A stretch of DNA of 64,000 nucleotides from CBDCVY01 sp965223245 (GCA_965223245.1 CBDCVY010000013.1:3906001-3970000); one strand, 5' to 3'; numbered from the stretch's first letter, positions 45,223 through 55,155 are shown. Notes: generated from the letters alone by a model not told the origin. Numbers and translations are program-made.

Positions 45223-46605
45223 TCCTGAACTCAGAAAAAATATTTGGATGGAAGTCACTCGTCATCGTCTAATTCTAACCTCGGTAATTTTAGGAGTTAT
45301 TTTTTATGTTGCTTTAATTTCAGAGGGAAAAGAGACCATATTGGGAGTTTTTAAATTCGTTTTTTTACTTGGTGTTGTTTTTTGGGGGGGTTGCTTGCTG
45401 AAATGTCTCTAGTTCGAGAAGTTCAAAGGAATACATGGCCACTTCAGAGAATGACTTCCATTCAACCATGGACTATGACTTGGGGAAAATTAATTGGTGG
45501 GACTCTATGGGCCTGGTTTGTGGGTTTTTGGGTGTTTTTGTTTATGATCATGGTTTATGTTTTTTCACCGGATTCATTTTTCCAATCTGATAATTGGATA
45601 TTATTTCAAGGGGGATTATTCCCAGCTATTACTTTCCTAATTGGATTAGCCATTTTGAATCACGCTCTGTGTTTGTTGATAGGGTTTGGTCCCATGCAAA
45701 TGAAGTTTTTTAAATCATTGAAAGTTTGGTTTGGAGCATCTTTGGTAATTAGTGGAATAGTCATCACTAGCAAATTGGGAATATTTTTCAAATTATATGG
45801 TAGGAACATAACATTAAATTGGTACTCGTGGAACTTTCAAAGTATTTACTTTTATTTAGCAGAAATATGGTTTTTAGCTGGTTGGGCAATAATGGGTGTT
45901 TATATGCAAATGCGAAAAGAATTTCAAATGCAAAATTCACCTTGGCCCTGGATTGTATTTTTAATATTTATCTCTATTTATGTAATGGGATTTTATGAGG
46001 GATTGATACGAATTTCTCAAGGGACCCAATATATAAGGTCATTAATGGAAAGCTCCGATTTATGGATCAATCGTCTCTACCGTGGGTGGATTGTAGTTGT
46101 TATTGCTACTTATGCGATTATTATTTGGCAACCTCCAAATCGACCGGTGTTTAACAAACTAACAGTGTATTTTCAGAAAAAAAAGTTACATCAATTTTTT
46201 AACGAAATTCCTAGATGGATATTTTCCTTAATAATCGTCCTGTTATACTTCGTAATTATATTTGCTTATCATATTAAGACAGGGGGTAATATTTATCTAA
46301 TGAACCAACCTGCTAATACTTTAAGTATTGTTGGGAGTATGACAGGGTTTTTAATTCGTGATCTCGGTATTATAGTCTTTTTTTGTTTATCTAAAGATCA
46401 CCAAAGAGCGTTAACAACGGCAATTGTTTATTTAGCCATATTGTATTTTTTATTTCCTTTAATAGTATCTATCTTAAAAATAGAATCCTTAAAACCTCTA
46501 TTTTTGCCAGATAATAAATCCCAAATCCCGTATGCCGTTTTTGCTGCTTGGATTGAAGCAATTCTCATTTGGGTATTTGTTCGAAAAAGGTGGATTGAGG
46601 GTTGA
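45212..46605 (+). pseudogene. ABC transporter permease, frameshifted at a G7 tract
   Basis: The frame from the ATG at 45212 encodes 'NPELRKNIWMEVTRHRL' and a hydrophobic helix, then stops at 45410 after passing T6-G7 (45378-45390). The rest continues in another frame from about 45382 to 46605 with ten or more further transmembrane helices. One extra G would join them into a 464-residue ABC-2-like permease reading through 'FWGGLLAEMSLVREVQ'. Causes could be assembly error in a homopolymer, a true null mutation, phase variation, or -1 slippage. It is the partner of the ATPase just upstream. Confidence 0.8.
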
Positions 46606-46662
46606 AAATAACCCAGGATCAGAATGGAATTTTTTCTTTAGAAAATTGAGGAAAAGAATAGA

Positions 46663-47484
46663 TTAAGTGGCGAGAGCTGTAAGGCGGAGCCAACACATAC
46701 CTTTAGGGCGGTGTTCATTAATAATAAATTCACGATCCTGTTGGGATGCGTCTTGTAAGATTTTATATTCTTGTAGTTGCACAGGATGATCATATACGAT
46801 TTCAATTTTGTGAGTGTCTAGAAACCGTTCGACTAAAGTCTGGGTAATCCCTTCTTCCACACAATCATGAGTTTCTACAATGAGGTCAGAGTATTGCAAA
46901 GTTTTAGCAGCTTCCATATCCAATAAACTTTTTTCCCCACCTTCAATATCACAAATAATAAGAGTGTTTTTTCCTGCATGAATATTTAACTCTGCCTGCG
47001 AACACTTATTTTTTATTTCAATTCGACCAGCCACTCCGTTCATTTGAGAGAGGTCCTGGCAAAGTAATTGAGCTGTTTCACTTTGATCATATGCCAGTAC
47101 AGATAATTCTGGCATTTTATAAGCCAATCCCACGGCATAGTATCCCTCCGCACATCCAATAACGATGGCTTTCGAATAAGGTTTTTTAAAAGACTCTACC
47201 AGCCAAGGTTGTATGGCGCTTTCATAACATCCCGTAATTTTTGGAAGAAGGCGGCTTCCATGGGCCTGACTGAGATACTTCATTCCCTCAAATGGGCCAT
47301 GGCGAACATTTGTATCGTTACTAAAAATCTTTTTTAATAAATTGGATTCTCGTTGGGATCTATTTGTTTCAAAGGCCTGGATTTTTCTTTTGTATTGAGG
47401 GGTGAGCTGGTAACCATAAGCTAATAATTTATAAATATTTGGAATTGATTTACGAAGAGAGTCTTTTATTTCTTGATTATCCAT
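46663..47484 (-). CDS. SAM-dependent methyltransferase-like protein
   Basis: 273 residues. A Rossmann-like SAM-binding motif is seen in 'AIVIGCAEGYYAVGLA' (about 108-123), followed by 'LAYDQSE' (acid at the end of strand 2), 'TLIICDIEGGE' (strand 4) and 'DLIVETHD'. An N-terminal helical region of about 90 residues precedes it. The family looks like FkbM-type or uncharacterised methyltransferases often found near surface-glycan genes. Substrate unknown. It lies 18 bases after the diguanylate cyclase gene, so may be co-transcribed. Confidence 0.7.
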   Translation of the reverse strand: MDNQEIKDSLRKSIPNIYKLLAYGYQLTPQYKRKIQAFETNRSQRESNLLKKIFSNDTNVRHGPFEGMKYLSQAHGSRLLPKITGCYESAIQPWLVESFKKPYSKAIVIGCAEGYYAVGLAYKMPELSVLAYDQSETAQLLCQDLSQMNGVAGRIEIKNKCSQAELNIHAGKNTLIICDIEGGEKSLLDMEAAKTLQYSDLIVETHDCVEEGITQTLVERFLDTHKIEIVYDHPVQLQEYKILQDASQQDREFIINEHRPKGMCWLRLTALAT

Positions 47485-47502
47485 AAACTAAAAATTCAAA
47501 AG

Positions 47503-48921
47503 TTAACCCGATTTAGTATTGATTTCAGCTTGATCTTGATCTGAATATATTATCCGATTCCTACCAGATCTTTTCGCTACATATAATCGATTATCAGCCA
47601 TTTGGATCGCAGAGTCCACATCTTGATTTTTTTCAGAATAATGGCTAATTCCAATACTAATGGTAACAGGGATTTTATTATCTAAATAGGTGAAGTGGTG
47701 GGTTTCGACACTTGAACGAAGGCGTTCGGCAATAACTTTCGCGCCAGATATTGCAGTTTCAGTTAAAAGAAGGACAAATTCCTCACCACCCCACCGGCAA
47801 AGAAAATCTTGTTGACGAATCGTATTTTCTAGCAATCGGCTCAAGTCGACTAAAACAACATCTCCTGCATCGTGCCCAAAAGTATCATTTATAGATTTGA
47901 AATGATCGACATCCAATAATAAAACTGAAAATGGTCTTTTATATCGTTTGAATTGACTAAGTTGCTCATCCATTTTTTCTTTACAACCGCGGCGATTGAG
48001 AAGGCCCGTTAACGGGTCAGTTCGGACCGTTTCTTCTAATTGCTTTTTAAGCTCCAGCAGTTCTCTTAACGCAATGGACTTATTTTCATGGGCATTTTTT
48101 AAATCTGTAATATTTTCTACTGTAACAAATGTTATTTTGCCAGATTCGTCCAACAAGAATCGGGATCTTAGCTGAGTCCAAAGAATTTCTTGATCTGGTC
48201 TCTTTAACCTACACTCAATCACGATTTCCTGATCATTTTTTTTAGGCTTCTCCCAAAGGTTTCGGACTTTTTCTTGATCTTCCGGATGGATAAAGTCCCA
48301 CCAGGGTTTTCCTAATATGTTACAGAGCGGTTTTCCAATAAAGTTTTGGAAGGTATTATTTACATAAAGTAAAAGGTTATCCGAGTCTACATGGAAAATT
48401 CCTACGGGGGAAGATTGGATGATTTCTCGAAAACGCTTTTCACGATTAAATAATCTATTTTCTAAAGATTTTTTGGATGTAAAATCAAGGGCAATTCCAT
48501 CATATCGAATCACCTTTCCCTCGCTATCCAGAGCAGGTTGTTCGAGAACCTCTAACCAAATGAGTTGTCCGTTTTTGTTTTTTATTTCTAAATTGTAGGT
48601 TACAAGTTTGTCCTTAAAGTATGTCTCATTGCGTGTTAACCAGACATCCTCATTAACCAAATCCTCACTTAAATAGCCTTCCCAATCCTTCTTAAATTCT
48701 TCTGAGGAGTATTGCAAAATATCTTTGACCTGTTCACTAACAAAGGTAAATTCTCCATATCGGTTTCTTGAAAAAAAGAAAAATTTAAATAATCCTTGAA
48801 ATAATTGCAGGGTATTGGAGAAATTTTGAGGAAGATTGGTTATAGCTGAAGGAATAATTTGAGGCTTGTGCTGACCAGAATCCTCAGAATCTGGAATTTT
48901 TGGGTTTAGAGCTTCATTCAC
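47503..48921 (-). CDS. PAS-PAS-GGDEF diguanylate cyclase
   Basis: 472 residues, soluble. Two PAS/PAC units (about 45-160 and 165-285; 'SPVGIFHVDSDNLLLYVN', 'RLKRPDQEILW') precede a coiled-coil linker and a GGDEF domain (about 300-460). The active site is 'RWGGEEFVLLL'. 'RQQD' five residues earlier is an intact RxxD inhibitory site. 'DVDHFKSINDTFGHD' is conserved. The start is a GTG without a strong ribosome site. PAS domains suggest redox, light or ligand input. Confidence 0.92.
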   Translation of the reverse strand: MNEALNPKIPDSEDSGQHKPQIIPSAITNLPQNFSNTLQLFQGLFKFFFFSRNRYGEFTFVSEQVKDILQYSSEEFKKDWEGYLSEDLVNEDVWLTRNETYFKDKLVTYNLEIKNKNGQLIWLEVLEQPALDSEGKVIRYDGIALDFTSKKSLENRLFNREKRFREIIQSSPVGIFHVDSDNLLLYVNNTFQNFIGKPLCNILGKPWWDFIHPEDQEKVRNLWEKPKKNDQEIVIECRLKRPDQEILWTQLRSRFLLDESGKITFVTVENITDLKNAHENKSIALRELLELKKQLEETVRTDPLTGLLNRRGCKEKMDEQLSQFKRYKRPFSVLLLDVDHFKSINDTFGHDAGDVVLVDLSRLLENTIRQQDFLCRWGGEEFVLLLTETAISGAKVIAERLRSSVETHHFTYLDNKIPVTISIGISHYSEKNQDVDSAIQMADNRLYVAKRSGRNRIIYSDQDQAEINTKSG

Positions 48922-49600
48922 GGCTTTGATCCGAAACCAGTGTTAATTTATTATACCCAGGAGAAGGAAGGAAAACTCAGCAAGGTTCCTTTTAGTCTAA
49001 GCGTTAAGTTGTAAATTATCAATAAGTTGCGCCTAAGTCTGTAAGTTCCTTTGTTTAAAAGGAGTTTTGCGACCTGAGGCGGTTAATTTAAAGAGCAGAA
49101 TTATAGGCCATTTAATAAAATTATCCAAATTTTTGTTAGGATTTTGCAATGATTTAGGGTGTAATTGCAAAAATAGTTAAATATTATTGTTTTCTAATTT
49201 ATCACCTCCAACCCCAAAGAATCAAGAATTAGCACTATAAAAAGGGTATTTTTTGAATTTATTCAGCATTCCTTGATTAATCTGTTTTCCTAATTTCAAA
49301 TTTAACCCTAAAAGTAAAAATCCTCACATTATAGAGTTTAGTTATTAGGATCTATTTTTTTCCATTAATAATTTTATTTTACCCAGCGATGGTAAAGGGT
49401 AAAACTCACCTGGAGAAATTTAGAGGTTAGATATTTTTAACCCTTTAATCTAAGGGGTTTATTCTAAACGGGTTCTGTGGTACCCTCTTGCCTCATTTTT
49501 CCGGTTTTTTTTGAAAATTTTCTTTTGACTTGCCAATGGTTTTGTTTATTATTCGTTGGCACTTCTATAAAAATTTTTCCAATTCTGAGGAATATAAAAA
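48922..49600. other. Long regulatory spacer upstream of pntAB with several inverted repeats
   Basis: Nearly 680 bases, very A/T-rich, without a convincing gene. Notable structure: TTTTGCAAT (49142-49150) with ATTGCAAAA (49164-49172); TTTTACCC (49377-49384) with GGGTAAAA (49397-49404); and a 9-bp stem AACCCTTTA/TAAGGGGTT with a 3-base loop (49439-49459). Several ACCC/GGGT elements recur. A promoter lies at 49525. The repeats may be operators or an mRNA leader upstream of pntA. Confidence 0.5.
49525..49552 (+). promoter_or_regulatory. Sigma-70-type promoter of pntAB
   Basis: TTGACT at 49525-49530 and TATTAT at 49547-49552 are separated by 16 bases. The site lies about 50 bases upstream of the pntA ATG. 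Confidence 0.55.
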
Positions 49601-51160
49601 ATGAAAGTAGGGATTCCAAAAGAAGTCCATGCTGGCGAAAAACGGGTTGCTGTAACCCCTGAAGTTGCCAGCCAACTTATCAAATTAGGTTTTGAAGTCT
49701 CCATAGAATCCAGTGCTGGTTTGGAGGCAAAGTTTTCTGATTCTGCATATACTGAGGTCGGAGTCAGTGTTGTAGAAGGTACGAAGGCTATTTGGGAAAA
49801 TAGTGATATTGTTTTGAAAGTCCGATCCCCGGAATTTCATCCGGTTCTTAATATAGAGGAAGTGGATTTATTGCGAGAGGGTCAAATCTTAATCACTTTT
49901 CTTTGGCCGGCCCAAAACCCTGAGCTATTGAAAAAATTAGCTGAGAAAAAAGTAACGGCCATTGCGATGGACAGTGTTCCTAGGATTTCTCGTGCACAAA
50001 AACTGGATGCACTCAGCTCGATGGCAAACATAGCCGGGTATCGGGCGGTGGTTGAAGCTGCTCAACACTTCGGTCGGTTTTTTACAGGGCAGATCACTGC
50101 TGCAGGAAAAATTCCTCCGGCTAAAGTTATGATTATAGGGGCTGGCGTTGCTGGATTGGCCGCTATCGGCGCAGCAAAAAGTATGGGAGCGATTGTAAGA
50201 GCGTTTGATACAAGACCTGAAGTTAAAGAGCAGGTTGAAAGTATGGATGCCGAATTTCTGGAACTCGATTTTGAAGAAGAGGGTTCCGGTACCGGCGGTT
50301 ATGCCAAGGTGATGAGTAAGGAATTCATTGAAGCAGAAATGAAGCTATTCGCGGAACAAGCTGAAGAAGTAGACATTATTATTACTACGGCATTGATTCC
50401 CGGTAAACCGGCTCCCAAACTCATTACGGCAGATATGGTTGCCTCAATGAAAGATGGAAGTGTGATTGTTGATCTTGCAGCTGAGCAGGGTGGGAATTGT
50501 GAATTAACTGAAGCTGAAAAAATAGTCAACGTTCATGGAGTTTCCATCATTGGTTATACAGATTTGCCTAGCCGCTTAGCCACTCAATCAAGTCAACTAT
50601 ATGGCACCAATTTGCGACACCTTTTAACAGACATGTGTCCCGAAAAAGATGGCAATGTAGTGGTAGATATGGAAGACGAAGTAGTACGGGGTGCTACTGT
50701 TGTTAAGGACGGGGAAATCACCTGGCCTCCTCCGGCACCTAAATTGTCCGCAGCTCCAGCTAAACCTACTGAGACCTCTAAACCTGTAGAAGCCTCTGAG
50801 CCGGTGGAAGAAAAGCCCTCTGTCTTAGGGCCCGCTCTTACGTTTGGAATAGGAGCCATAGTGTTGTTAGGTTTAGGGGCTGTCGCTCCCGCATCTTTTA
50901 TGACCCATTTCACCGTATTTGTATTGGCTTGTTTTGTAGGATATATGGTGATTTGGAATGTCACAGCAGCCTTACATACTCCTCTAATGAGTGTGACCAA
51001 TGCAATCAGTAGCATTATCATTATCGGGGCATTGCTTCAGATAAGTTCTCCGGAAGGTTTAATCATGTGGCTGGCGGGGCTGGCTATATTAATCACAGCA
51101 ATTAACATTACGGGCGGGTTCGCGGTAACGCGACGTATGCTTGAAATGTTTCGCAAGTAG
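49601..51160 (+). CDS. pntA: Proton-translocating NAD(P) transhydrogenase subunit alpha
   Basis: 519 residues. The NAD(H)-binding domain I (about 1-375) starts 'KVGIPKEVHAGEKRVAVTP' and contains 'VMIIGAGVAGLAAIGAAKSMGA' as two glycine-rich pieces. A Pro/Glu/Lys-rich linker (about 385-408) leads to four transmembrane helices (about 410-510), so alpha1 and alpha2 are fused as in E. coli. With PntB it uses the proton gradient to reduce NADP+ with NADH. A GAGG site precedes the ATG. pntB follows after 11 bases. Confidence 0.96.
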   Translation: MKVGIPKEVHAGEKRVAVTPEVASQLIKLGFEVSIESSAGLEAKFSDSAYTEVGVSVVEGTKAIWENSDIVLKVRSPEFHPVLNIEEVDLLREGQILITFLWPAQNPELLKKLAEKKVTAIAMDSVPRISRAQKLDALSSMANIAGYRAVVEAAQHFGRFFTGQITAAGKIPPAKVMIIGAGVAGLAAIGAAKSMGAIVRAFDTRPEVKEQVESMDAEFLELDFEEEGSGTGGYAKVMSKEFIEAEMKLFAEQAEEVDIIITTALIPGKPAPKLITADMVASMKDGSVIVDLAAEQGGNCELTEAEKIVNVHGVSIIGYTDLPSRLATQSSQLYGTNLRHLLTDMCPEKDGNVVVDMEDEVVRGATVVKDGEITWPPPAPKLSAAPAKPTETSKPVEASEPVEEKPSVLGPALTFGIGAIVLLGLGAVAPASFMTHFTVFVLACFVGYMVIWNVTAALHTPLMSVTNAISSIIIIGALLQISSPEGLIMWLAGLAILITAINITGGFAVTRRMLEMFRK

Positions 51161-51171
51161 GAGGCGATTAG

Positions 51172-52563
51172 ATGAATCAAGGAATCGTAACCGTCTCTTA
51201 TATAGGGGCGACCATTTTATTTATTTTGGCTTTAGGTGGTCTGAGTAATCAGGAAACAGCTCGTCGTGGAAATTTATACGGCATTATTGGAATGGCCATT
51301 GCGCTGATTGTTACTATCGCAGGGGTCACCGCAAATTTTGGAATTCTTATTGTTGGATTATTAGCTGGAGCCAGCATTGGGTTAGTTTTAGCCAAACGTG
51401 TTCAAATGACAGAAATGCCGGAGTTGGTGGCTATATTGCACAGCCTGGTCGGGATGGCTGCTGTTCTTGTAGGGTATGCCAACTTTATGGACCATTCATC
51501 TCCTTTGGTAGGGGTAGAGAAAACAATTCATGATATTGAAACTTATCTTGGAATTCTAATAGGTGCCATCACTTTTTCTGGTTCAGTTATTGCCTTTGGG
51601 AAACTCAGTGGGAAAATAGGGGGCAACCCAGTATTGTTGCCTGCCAGGCATTGGCTCAATTTAGGTTTACTGATTATAACTATTTACTACTGTAAAGTGT
51701 TTGTTGACGAATCTGCTGTTGGCGGTGGTCTCATGCCTCTTGGCATTATGACTGTAATCGCTCTGCTATTTGGGATTCATATGGTTATGGCTATTGGTGG
51801 GGCCGATATGCCCGTTGTTGTTTCCATGTTGAATAGTTATTCAGGGTGGGCAGCTTCCGCGACCGGGTTTATGCTTAATAATGATTTACTGATAGTTACA
51901 GGGGCTTTGGTTGGTAGTAGTGGTGCTATTCTGAGTTACATTATGTGCCGAGCCATGAACCGTAAATTTTTATCTGTAATTGCGGGTGGTTTTGGTACAA
52001 CAACAGGAAGTTCATCTTCAGCTACCGCGGGAGAGCAAGGGGAAGTTGTGGCATTAGAGGCCCCTGAAGTGGCGGACCTGCTTTTAGAGGCTAAAGAGGT
52101 CATGATTATTCCTGGTTATGGGATGGCTGTTGCTCAAGCTCAGCATATTGTTTGCGAAATCACCAAAGCGCTTAGAAAGAAAAAAGTAAATGTGCGATTT
52201 GGCATCCATCCTGTTGCAGGGCGTATGCCGGGTCACATGAACGTTCTCTTGGCAGAAGCAAAGGTTCCCTATGACATTGTTTATGAAATGGATGAAATCA
52301 ATGATGATTTTCCTAATATTGATGTTTCTATAGTCATTGGTGCAAATGATATTGTTAATCCCTCGGCACAAGATGAACCTGATAGTCCCATTGCCGGCAT
52401 GCCAGTCCTTGAAGTGTGGAAAGGAAAAATTACTATAGTTTTGAAAAGAGGTATGGCAACGGGTTATGCAGGTGTACAGAACCCGTTATTTTTCAAAGAA
52501 AACACTCGCATGCTTTTTGGGGACGCTAAAACCAGTCTGGATGCCGTTTTTAAAGAGCTTTAA
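51172..52563 (+). CDS. pntB: NAD(P) transhydrogenase subunit beta
   Basis: 463 residues. Eight or nine N-terminal transmembrane helices ('GASIGLVLAKRVQMTEMPE', 'HSLVGMAAVLVGYANF') form the proton channel. A C-terminal NADP(H)-binding domain follows ('IIPGYGMAVAQAQH', 'HPVAGRMPGHMNVLLAEA', 'VIGANDIVNPSA', 'RGMATGYAGVQNPLF'). AGGAGG lies seven bases before the ATG. It forms an operon with pntA. Confidence 0.97.
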   Translation: MNQGIVTVSYIGATILFILALGGLSNQETARRGNLYGIIGMAIALIVTIAGVTANFGILIVGLLAGASIGLVLAKRVQMTEMPELVAILHSLVGMAAVLVGYANFMDHSSPLVGVEKTIHDIETYLGILIGAITFSGSVIAFGKLSGKIGGNPVLLPARHWLNLGLLIITIYYCKVFVDESAVGGGLMPLGIMTVIALLFGIHMVMAIGGADMPVVVSMLNSYSGWAASATGFMLNNDLLIVTGALVGSSGAILSYIMCRAMNRKFLSVIAGGFGTTTGSSSSATAGEQGEVVALEAPEVADLLLEAKEVMIIPGYGMAVAQAQHIVCEITKALRKKKVNVRFGIHPVAGRMPGHMNVLLAEAKVPYDIVYEMDEINDDFPNIDVSIVIGANDIVNPSAQDEPDSPIAGMPVLEVWKGKITIVLKRGMATGYAGVQNPLFFKENTRMLFGDAKTSLDAVFKEL

Positions 52564-52576
52564 AAAATAAATTTTT

Positions 52577-52614
52577 TTACAGGAAAAATGTCATGGAGGA
52601 CATTGTACCTGTAA
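52577..52614 (+). repeat. Two-tier hairpin after pntB
   Basis: TTACAGG (52577-52583) pairs with CCTGTAA (52608-52614), and nested AATGTC pairs with GACATT around a 6-base loop. The structure begins 14 bases past the pntB stop. No U-run follows on the plus strand, so it may stabilise the 3' end or pause polymerase rather than be a classical terminator. Confidence 0.45.
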
Positions 52615-52753
52615 TTTGAAATTGAAATAACCCTTCCTACTGTAGCTACATAAAATCATAAAAATCTTTTCTTGCCTGATTGTAGTTTTAAATTTCTAAT
52701 TCCTTAATTCTTCTTAAAAGGCCTAAGCTCCAAATGTAGTATCATGACCTTAT

Positions 52754-53062
52754 ATGGTTCAAAAGAATAATATTTATTTAGGTATGTTTTTACTTGGCCT
52801 TACTGGTGTGATGATTGGGTGGGTCGTTGAAAGCCCATTTTTATCTGTGGTTGCTGGTGCCTTAGGAGCTGGGGTTGGTGGACTGCTAGGTTGGCTTGGG
52901 GGCAAAAGGTATTTGATCACTATTTGTTTGGGTGTGGTGATCGGAACCGCACTTGGATACCAAACCGGGGACCGGGATATTTTGATTATGGCGGCAGGGT
53001 CGGGAGGCGCGATAGCCGGATTTCTTGCCAATTTTATTGAATTGTTTGTTTCAAAAAAATGA
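52754..53062 (+). CDS. Small glycine-rich integral membrane protein
   Basis: 102 residues, almost wholly hydrophobic, with about four transmembrane segments rich in Gly/Ala ('GALGAGVGGLLGWLGG'). I recognise no family with a defined role. It overlaps the following SUMF1-like gene by four bases (ATGA), so the two are likely translated together. Confidence 0.65.
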   Translation: MVQKNNIYLGMFLLGLTGVMIGWVVESPFLSVVAGALGAGVGGLLGWLGGKRYLITICLGVVIGTALGYQTGDRDILIMAAGSGGAIAGFLANFIELFVSKK

Positions 53063-53781
53063 ATACAATTCTTTGTAAAATCCTTACCTTAGTACCTTTA
53101 GGTTTCTTCCTGATTGTTTTTGGGTTTTGCCATTCAATGGCTCAAACCAATGGTATGGTCAAAATTCACGCTGGTGAATTTTTGATGGGATCAGAAGAGT
53201 CTGAAGATGAATTTCCTCACCATGTTTTTGTTTCCGAGTTTTGGATAGATATTTACGAGGTTACGCAAAAGCAATTTCAACAAGTAATGGGAGATAATCC
53301 TTCGGATTTTTATGGGGAGACTTTACCTGTGGATCAGGTAACGTGGTTTGAAGCGAGAGACTATTGTCAAACAATTAATAAACGACTTCCCACCGAAGCT
53401 GAATGGGAAAAAGCGGCACGAGCAGGAACCTCGACTCGTTATTACTGGGGAGACAAAATTTTAAATGATTTTGCATGGTATTGGGATAACTCAGAGAAAG
53501 TAACACATCCTGTGGGACAAAAAAAACCAAATGTCTTTGGTTTGTATGACATGCTTGGCAATGTGTGGGAGTGGACAGGCGATTTTTATATAGATAATTA
53601 TTATCAAGATAGTCCTAAAAAAGATCCAAAAGGACCTTTTGCAAGCAAATACCGAAGTATTAGAGGTGGCTCCTGGCGCGACCTAGCAAGTTTCCTCCGT
53701 ACCTCACGTCGCAATTACGAACTTCCTTCGGCGCGACTCAACCATATTGGGTTTCGCTGTGTCAAATCAAGCTTAAAATAA
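53059..53781 (+). CDS. SUMF1/FGE-like exported protein lacking catalytic cysteines
   Basis: 240 residues. A signal peptide with core 'LVPLGFFLIVFGF' precedes 'MVKIHAGEFLMGSEE', 'FWIDIYEVTQKQF', 'NKRLPTEAEWEKAARAG' and 'LGNVWEWTGDFY'. After the GGSW motif ('GGSWRDLASFLRTSRRN') there is no Cys pair, so it should not make formylglycine. It may be a structural or binding member of the family. It is coupled to the small membrane protein upstream. Confidence 0.9.
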   Translation: MNTILCKILTLVPLGFFLIVFGFCHSMAQTNGMVKIHAGEFLMGSEESEDEFPHHVFVSEFWIDIYEVTQKQFQQVMGDNPSDFYGETLPVDQVTWFEARDYCQTINKRLPTEAEWEKAARAGTSTRYYWGDKILNDFAWYWDNSEKVTHPVGQKKPNVFGLYDMLGNVWEWTGDFYIDNYYQDSPKKDPKGPFASKYRSIRGGSWRDLASFLRTSRRNYELPSARLNHIGFRCVKSSLK

Positions 53782-53792
53782 ACTGGGTTTGG

Positions 53793-54782
53793 TTAAAATA
53801 ATCCTTGTTGCTGATAAAGGTGGCCAACAAAGTCGCTATAGCCGTTGAGATATTGGGTGAAGCGTTCGTTTTCTGTACCTATTAGTTTTTCCAGGGTTTG
53901 TGGCCAACGGGGATGTGGAATTTTAGGGTTAACATTAGCAGTAAAATCATATTCGTGCGGTATCAAGGTATTCCAAAAAGTTTCCGGCTTGTAATCTACC
54001 AGTTCAATTTTTTGGATTCCTTTAATATTTTTAAATCCATATTTCCATGGCACTACTAATCGGATAGGTGCACCGTGTTGTTTGGGAAGAGGATGGCCAT
54101 AAATACCGGTAGCTAATAAAGTTAACTCGTTTGCCGCTTCCTTTACGGTCAGTGCTTCGGTGTAAGGCCAGGGTTGCCAAAATGCCAGCTGAGCTTGAGC
54201 GGTGAAGGGTTCATGAAAAGAAGTGAACTTTACATAAGTGGCTTTCGATAAAGGTTCCACGACATCCAATAAAGCTTTTAAAGGAAACCCTGTCCAGGGA
54301 ACTGCCATTGCCCAGGCTTCCACACAACGCAACCGGTAAAACCGTTCTTCTAGAGTGAATAACTTGAGGAAATCATCTATGTCAAAAGTTCTTGGTTTAT
54401 TCACTAACCCTGTCACTTCCACTTTCCAAGGACGTGTGCTTAATGCTTGAGCATGATGATGTACATCCTCTTTAGTTTCGCTAAACTCATAATAGTTATT
54501 GTAATTGGCCGCAATGGTTTCTTGAGTTAACTCTCGATCCATTTTGTATTTGGTAACACGCTTTGCAGGGTACAATTTCTTTTCTAAAGGAGTGAGGTTT
54601 AATTCAGGACGTTGGTTGATTACGGCTTCGGAGCCTGGTGTGCAGCCATAAAGTAAGTTTCCTGAAAGAATGCTAACCCAACCTGCGGTTTTTAAAAACT
54701 CACGTCGATTCAAGAATATGGATTCTGGAGTGATTTCGTTTTCTGGAATTTCCCAATCGTTAGGGATATGTATATGACTCAT
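53793..54782 (-). CDS. msrP: Protein-methionine-sulfoxide reductase catalytic subunit MsrP
   Basis: 329 residues. The N-terminal 'NRREFLKTAG' twin-arginine motif and hydrophobic core direct Tat export. The molybdenum-pterin domain has the Mo-ligand Cys in 'RLRCVEAWAMAVPW' and 'HGAPIRLVVPWKYGFKNIK'. MsrP repairs oxidised Met in periplasmic proteins. Its usual membrane partner MsrQ is not adjacent. Cys47 in 'LLYGC' resembles a loose lipobox, so lipidation is possible. Confidence 0.93.
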   Translation of the reverse strand: MSHIHIPNDWEIPENEITPESIFLNRREFLKTAGWVSILSGNLLYGCTPGSEAVINQRPELNLTPLEKKLYPAKRVTKYKMDRELTQETIAANYNNYYEFSETKEDVHHHAQALSTRPWKVEVTGLVNKPRTFDIDDFLKLFTLEERFYRLRCVEAWAMAVPWTGFPLKALLDVVEPLSKATYVKFTSFHEPFTAQAQLAFWQPWPYTEALTVKEAANELTLLATGIYGHPLPKQHGAPIRLVVPWKYGFKNIKGIQKIELVDYKPETFWNTLIPHEYDFTANVNPKIPHPRWPQTLEKLIGTENERFTQYLNGYSDFVGHLYQQQGLF

Positions 54783-54816
54783 GGTATTTAATTAAATAGT
54801 TTTTCAATATTGTGAG

Positions 54817-55143
54817 TTATTTTTTTTGAACCCAATTATTTATACTCTGTATATAAGAATCTAAACCATCTACGATAGGTATTGCTATTACTTCAGGAAC
54901 GTCATAACTATGATTTATCTCGATCCATTGCTTTAAATCTTCAAATCGACTAGCCCGAGTTTTTACAATTAATAAAAATTCCTTATCTACACATAATTTG
55001 CCTTCCCAAAAATACGTTGACTGTATTCCTGGTACAGAGTTAACACAAAAAGCCAGTTTAGATTCAACCAAACCGCGGCTAAGTTTGTCCACCTCTTCTT
55101 GCGAATCGGTTGTGATTAATACGACAATATGTTCTGCCTTCAT
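54817..55143 (-). CDS. cutA: Divalent-cation tolerance protein CutA
   Basis: 108 residues. 'VLITTDSQEEVDKLSRGLVE', 'FCVNSVPGIQSTYFWEGK' and 'EFLLIVKTRASRFEDL' are CutA signatures, with 'HSYDVPEVIAIPI' completing the fold. It forms compact trimers; the link to copper tolerance is disputed. AAAGG lies six bases before the ATG. It follows the YqaA-like gene after 12 bases. Confidence 0.95.
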   Translation of the reverse strand: MKAEHIVVLITTDSQEEVDKLSRGLVESKLAFCVNSVPGIQSTYFWEGKLCVDKEFLLIVKTRASRFEDLKQWIEINHSYDVPEVIAIPIVDGLDSYIQSINNWVQKK

Positions 55144-55155
55144 AAAGACCTTTAT

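Noticed and set aside
49554..49572. TTGGCACTTC just before pntA as a sigma-54 promoter
   Set aside because: The -12 region reads ATAAAA without GC, and a sigma-70-type promoter lies directly upstream.
50593..51021. 142-codon minus-strand frame opposite pntA
   Set aside because: A shadow of the conserved transhydrogenase frame, with Ser/Thr/Pro-biased composition.
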